The position numbers were made by a program, and so were the translations under genes. From an uncultured Faecalibacterium sp. (GTDB taxonomy: Bacteria > Bacillota > Clostridia > Oscillospirales > Ruminococcaceae): a stretch of 64,000 bases of DNA. The DNA lies in contig CALESJ010000020.1 in assembly GCA_937907025.1 (NCBI GenBank), positions 1 to 64,000 on the forward strand, given 5' to 3'. The notes below the pieces were generated by a model. It saw nothing but the letters and a program-made list of their open reading frames with translations, was not told where the DNA came from and ran no database searches. This document shows positions 61,075-64,000 of this stretch, piece after piece; position 1 is the stretch's first letter, and each line of letters opens with the position of its first letter.

Positions 61075-62235
61075 ATGAAAACGTATACCCTGCCCGTTAT
61101 GGACGACGCACAGGCCGCCGCTGCCCTGGACCGGGCCGTGGCCCAGGTGCGTATCAACCTGCCCCTGTACACCGACCGCTGTCAGAACCATTCCAGCGTG
61201 AACGGCATCTACCCCGCCTGCGAAAACAACCAGTGGACCTGCGGGTTCTGGCCCGGGGAAGTCTGGCTCTCCTATGAGCGCACCGGCGACGAGGCGTTCC
61301 GCAAGACCGCCGAAACCCTGGTGGAGAGCTTTGCTTACCGCATCGACCACAAGATCGAGGTGGACCACCACGACATGGGCTTCCTGTACAGCCCGTCCTG
61401 CGTGGCCGCCTACAAGCTGACCGGCAGCCAACTGGGCAAAGTATCCGCCGTCAAGGCCGCCGACCAGCTGATCTCCCGCTTTCAGGAGAAGGGCCAGTTC
61501 ATCCAGGCCTGGGGCGAGATGGGCGCGCCGGAAAATTACCGCTACATCATCGACTGCCTGCTGAACCTGCCCCTGCTGTACTGGGCCAGCGAGGTCACCG
61601 GCGACGGCAAGTATGCCGACATTGCCCACCGGCACATCACCACCTGCCTGGCCAACTCCTTCCGGCCGGACGGTTCCACCTACCACACCTTCTTCATGAA
61701 CCCCGACGGCACCCCCAGCCACGGTGCCACCTGCCAGGGCTACAAGGACGACAGCTTCTGGGCCCGGGGCCAGGCCTGGGGCGTGTACGGCAGCGTGCTG
61801 AGCTACCGCTACACCAAAAAGCCGGAATATCTGGACACCTTCCGCAAGGCGCTGGACTTCTACCTGACCCGCCTGCCCGAGGACCTGGTCCCCTACTGGG
61901 ACATGATCTTCACCACCGGCACCGAAGAGCCGCGGGATTCCTCCAGCGCGGCCATCGTGGCCTGCGGCCTGCTGGAAGCCGCCAAGTATGTGGACAAGGC
62001 CGAGGCCGACGGGTACACCACCCTGGCCCGCCAGATGCTGGGCAGTCTGGATGCCCACTATGCCGTGCGCGACCGGCAGCCCGGCGCCGGCCAGCTGGCC
62101 CACGGCACTTACAGCAAAAAGAGCCCCTACAACACCTGCACCCCCGAAGGTGTGGACGAATGCACCAGCTGGGGCGATTATTTCTACATGGAAGCGCTGA
62201 CCCGTCTGACCAAAGACTGGCAGCTGTACTGGTAA
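61075..62235 (+). CDS. GH88 unsaturated glucuronyl hydrolase
   Basis: 386 residues from ATG 61075 (GAGGTG site). CGFWPGEVWLSYERTGDEAF, DHHDMGFLYSPSCVAAYKLT with the catalytic Asp, YIIDCLLNLPLLYWAS and ARGQAWGVYGSVLSYRYT are the UGL signature in clearer form than in the protein at 22895, to which it is paralogous. It removes unsaturated glucuronic acid from lyase-generated disaccharides in the cytoplasm. Immediately upstream of the beta-glucuronidase gene, 25 bp apart. Confidence 0.93.
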   Translation: MKTYTLPVMDDAQAAAALDRAVAQVRINLPLYTDRCQNHSSVNGIYPACENNQWTCGFWPGEVWLSYERTGDEAFRKTAETLVESFAYRIDHKIEVDHHDMGFLYSPSCVAAYKLTGSQLGKVSAVKAADQLISRFQEKGQFIQAWGEMGAPENYRYIIDCLLNLPLLYWASEVTGDGKYADIAHRHITTCLANSFRPDGSTYHTFFMNPDGTPSHGATCQGYKDDSFWARGQAWGVYGSVLSYRYTKKPEYLDTFRKALDFYLTRLPEDLVPYWDMIFTTGTEEPRDSSSAAIVACGLLEAAKYVDKAEADGYTTLARQMLGSLDAHYAVRDRQPGAGQLAHGTYSKKSPYNTCTPEGVDECTSWGDYFYMEALTRLTKDWQLYW

Positions 62236-62260
62236 CACCGGAGAAAACGAGGTAAACACC

Positions 62261-64000
62261 ATGCTTTATCCCCAACAAAGCCCTGCCCGCCTGTGCCTGG
62301 CCCAGGACGGGCTCTGGGATTTCTGCCTCAGCCACGACCTGAACGCCGCCGACATCGACCCCGCTGCGCCCCTGCCCGGCGCCCGCCCCATGGCGGTACC
62401 CGCCAGCTACAACGACCAGGGCGAGGACAAGGCCCTGCGGGACCATTACGGCTGGGCCTTCTACCAGCGGGAGATCCTGCTGCCCGCCTTCTGCGCCGGG
62501 CAGCGGGCGGTGCTGCGGTTCGGCGCCGTCACCCACTATGCCCGGGTCTGGCTGGACGGCACCCTCATTGCCGAACACAAGGGCGGCTTTCTGCCCTTTG
62601 AAGCCGACGTCACCGGCCTGCTGACCCCCGGCGTCCCCGCCCGCCTCACCGTGGCCTGCGACAACCGGGTGAACCATTCCACCCTGCCCATCGGCAACGA
62701 ACCTGGGCAGATTGCCTTTTTCGGCAGCGACAACGCGGGCATTCCCTCGGTGGAGCACGCCAAAGCGTCCGCCGCGCCCCAGAACCGCCCCAACTTCGAC
62801 TTCTTCAACTTTGCGGGCATCCATCGCCCGGTGTGGCTGTACACCACCCCCGCCGCCTACATCCGGGACATCACCCTGGTGCCCCACAACGACGGCCGGG
62901 TGGAGTACCGGGTGGACACCGAGGGTGCCGGGGAGGTTTCCCTGGAAATTCTGGCCCCCGACGGCACCGCCGTGGCCGCCGCGGCGGGGGCTGCGGGCAC
63001 CGTGACGGTGGACAATCCCCTTCTGTGGGAGCCCTGGCCCGGCACCCCCAACCTGTACACCGCCCGGGTGTGCTTCGGCACCGACCGGTACGAACAGACC
63101 TTCGGGTTCCGGGAAGTGCGGGTGGAGGGCGCCAAGGTGCTGCTCAACGGCAAGCCTGTCTACTTCAAGGGCTTCGGCAAGCATGAGGACTCCCCCTTCC
63201 ACGGGCGCGGCCTGGACCGCTGCCTGAACGTGAAGGACGTGAACCTGCTGCACTGGCTGGGTGCCAACGCGGTGCGCACCAGCCATTATCCGTACAGCGA
63301 AGAATTTTACGACCTGTGCGACCGGGAAGGCATCCTGGTCATTGATGAAACCCCTGCGGTGGGCATTGGTGCCGGGGCCGCCCAGGACCCGTACAAGACC
63401 TTCCCCATCGCGGAACACCACCGGGATGTGCTGCGGGACATGATTGCCCGGGACAAGAACCATCCCTGCGTGGTCCTGTGGAGCCTGGGCAATGAGCCGG
63501 ACCTGGAGCACTTTCCCCAGTCGGCCTACGACTACTGGCGGCCGCTGTATGAGCTGGCCCATGAACTGGACCCCCAGAACCGCCCCGTCACCCTGGTCTG
63601 CTGCCAGAACGACTACACCAAGGACATTACCACCCGCACCATGGACGTGGTGTGCCTGAACCGCTATTACGGCTGGTACAACCTGTCCGGCGACCTGGAC
63701 GCCGCCTGCGCCGCCTGGAACGAGGAACTGGATTTCTGGGCCGGGCAGAACAAGCCGGTGGTGCTCACCGAGTACGGCGCCGACACGGTGGAAGGCCTGC
63801 ACGACACCCGGGCGGGCATGTTCAGCGAGGAATACCAGGCGGAATACCTGGAACGCATCAACGCGGAACTGGACAAGCGTGCCTTCTTTGTGGGAGAAAT
63901 GCCCTGGAACTTTGCCGATTTTGCCACCATCCAGGGCCCCATGCGGGTGGGCGGCAACCGCAAAGGACTTCTGACCCGGGACCGCCGCCCCAAGCTGGCC
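62261..64000 (+). CDS. uidA: GH2 beta-glucuronidase (3' end beyond window)
   Basis: 580 codons open to the window end, from ATG 62261 (ACGAGGTAA site); no stop reached, so a short C-terminal part is missing. N-terminal sugar-binding jelly roll, Ig-like middle, then the barrel: VYFKGFGKHEDSPFHGRGLD, LGANAVRTSHYPYSEEFYD, acid/base Glu in LWSLGNEPD and nucleophile Glu in VVLTEYGAD. Near the end GGNRKGLLTRDRRPK contains the Asn-x-Lys pair that recognises the glucuronate carboxylate in true beta-glucuronidases (family knowledge), arguing against beta-galactosidase. Cytoplasmic. It fits uronate release from imported glycans and could also act on host or drug glucuronides. Confidence 0.93.
   Translation, partial: MLYPQQSPARLCLAQDGLWDFCLSHDLNAADIDPAAPLPGARPMAVPASYNDQGEDKALRDHYGWAFYQREILLPAFCAGQRAVLRFGAVTHYARVWLDGTLIAEHKGGFLPFEADVTGLLTPGVPARLTVACDNRVNHSTLPIGNEPGQIAFFGSDNAGIPSVEHAKASAAPQNRPNFDFFNFAGIHRPVWLYTTPAAYIRDITLVPHNDGRVEYRVDTEGAGEVSLEILAPDGTAVAAAAGAAGTVTVDNPLLWEPWPGTPNLYTARVCFGTDRYEQTFGFREVRVEGAKVLLNGKPVYFKGFGKHEDSPFHGRGLDRCLNVKDVNLLHWLGANAVRTSHYPYSEEFYDLCDREGILVIDETPAVGIGAGAAQDPYKTFPIAEHHRDVLRDMIARDKNHPCVVLWSLGNEPDLEHFPQSAYDYWRPLYELAHELDPQNRPVTLVCCQNDYTKDITTRTMDVVCLNRYYGWYNLSGDLDAACAAWNEELDFWAGQNKPVVLTEYGADTVEGLHDTRAGMFSEEYQAEYLERINAELDKRAFFVGEMPWNFADFATIQGPMRVGGNRKGLLTRDRRPKLA

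Noticed and set aside
1..64000. CRISPR array, rRNA genes, complete insertion sequence, replication origin
   Set aside because: No regularly spaced short repeats, no rRNA-like blocks, no intact transposase with terminal inverted repeats and no dnaA-box cluster were seen on reading through.

Overview
The window looks like a chromosomal stretch from a high-GC, plant- and host-glycan-degrading gut Clostridium-class bacterium (Oscillospiraceae/Ruminococcaceae type, in the neighbourhood of Faecalibacterium, Gemmiger or Subdoligranulum). The basis is Gram-positive ribosome binding sites (AAGGAGG types), lipoprotein solute-binding proteins with Ala/Ser/Thr-rich linkers, YesM/YesN-type two-component pairs, and many glycoside hydrolases. 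The genus is an inference from style, not from a marker gene.

Layout. (1) 1-7.5 kb is an accessory region. A visibly AT-rich three-gene cassette (581-2900) of unrecognised proteins ends in a multi-pass membrane protein. It is followed by a graveyard: a repeat carrying a tRNA-like 3' half, a frameshifted DUF6998 relic and a 34-codon integrase relic. Then comes an ArsR-controlled metalloid set (regulator, DUF318/ArsP-type permease, broken second permease, ferredoxin, tandem thioredoxin-like protein). (2) 7.7-14.1 kb, minus strand: surE, a metallo-beta-lactamase-fold hydrolase and a complete CUT1 sugar ABC operon, the only one here with its own ATPase. (3) 14.4-17.6 kb: a second copy of the repeat, a tiny gene, two SunS-like glycosyltransferases (the first frameshifted) and an 82-residue peptide with a double-glycine leader, which together form a candidate glycosylated-peptide (RiPP) locus. 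(4) 17.6-24.1 kb, minus strand: GH43, GH36, GH28 and GH88/GH105 enzymes for plant cell-wall side chains. They diverge from (5) 24.4-32.8 kb: a CUT1 transporter lacking an ATPase, a sensor kinase and response regulator, and a DUF2264/GH154-like enzyme. (6) 33-37 kb: membrane proteins of unknown role and an esterase. (7) 37.2-45.6 kb: Crp-type regulator, SLC13 transporter, enolase-superfamily dehydratase, LysR regulator, esterase, acetate/succinate-type channel and an old-yellow-enzyme reductase. Three intergenic sites here share a TATGGTTC motif. (8) 45.7-51.7 kb: L-rhamnose catabolism (rhaD, rhaA, rhaB, an AraC regulator, an amidohydrolase, rhaM). (9) 51.7-64 kb: discoidin-like protein, heparinase II/III-like lyase, a YesN/YesM pair, a third CUT1 transporter lacking an ATPase, an unsaturated glucuronyl hydrolase and a GH2 beta-glucuronidase cut by the window end.

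How it fits together: extracellular oligosaccharides are sensed by two kinase/regulator pairs, imported by three CUT1 systems that may share the one ATPase, and trimmed inside by the GH enzymes. Rhamnose and uronic acids are the recurring products. The two places most likely to hold undescribed biology are the AT-rich cassette at 581-2900 and the glycosyltransferase-peptide locus at 15306-17472.
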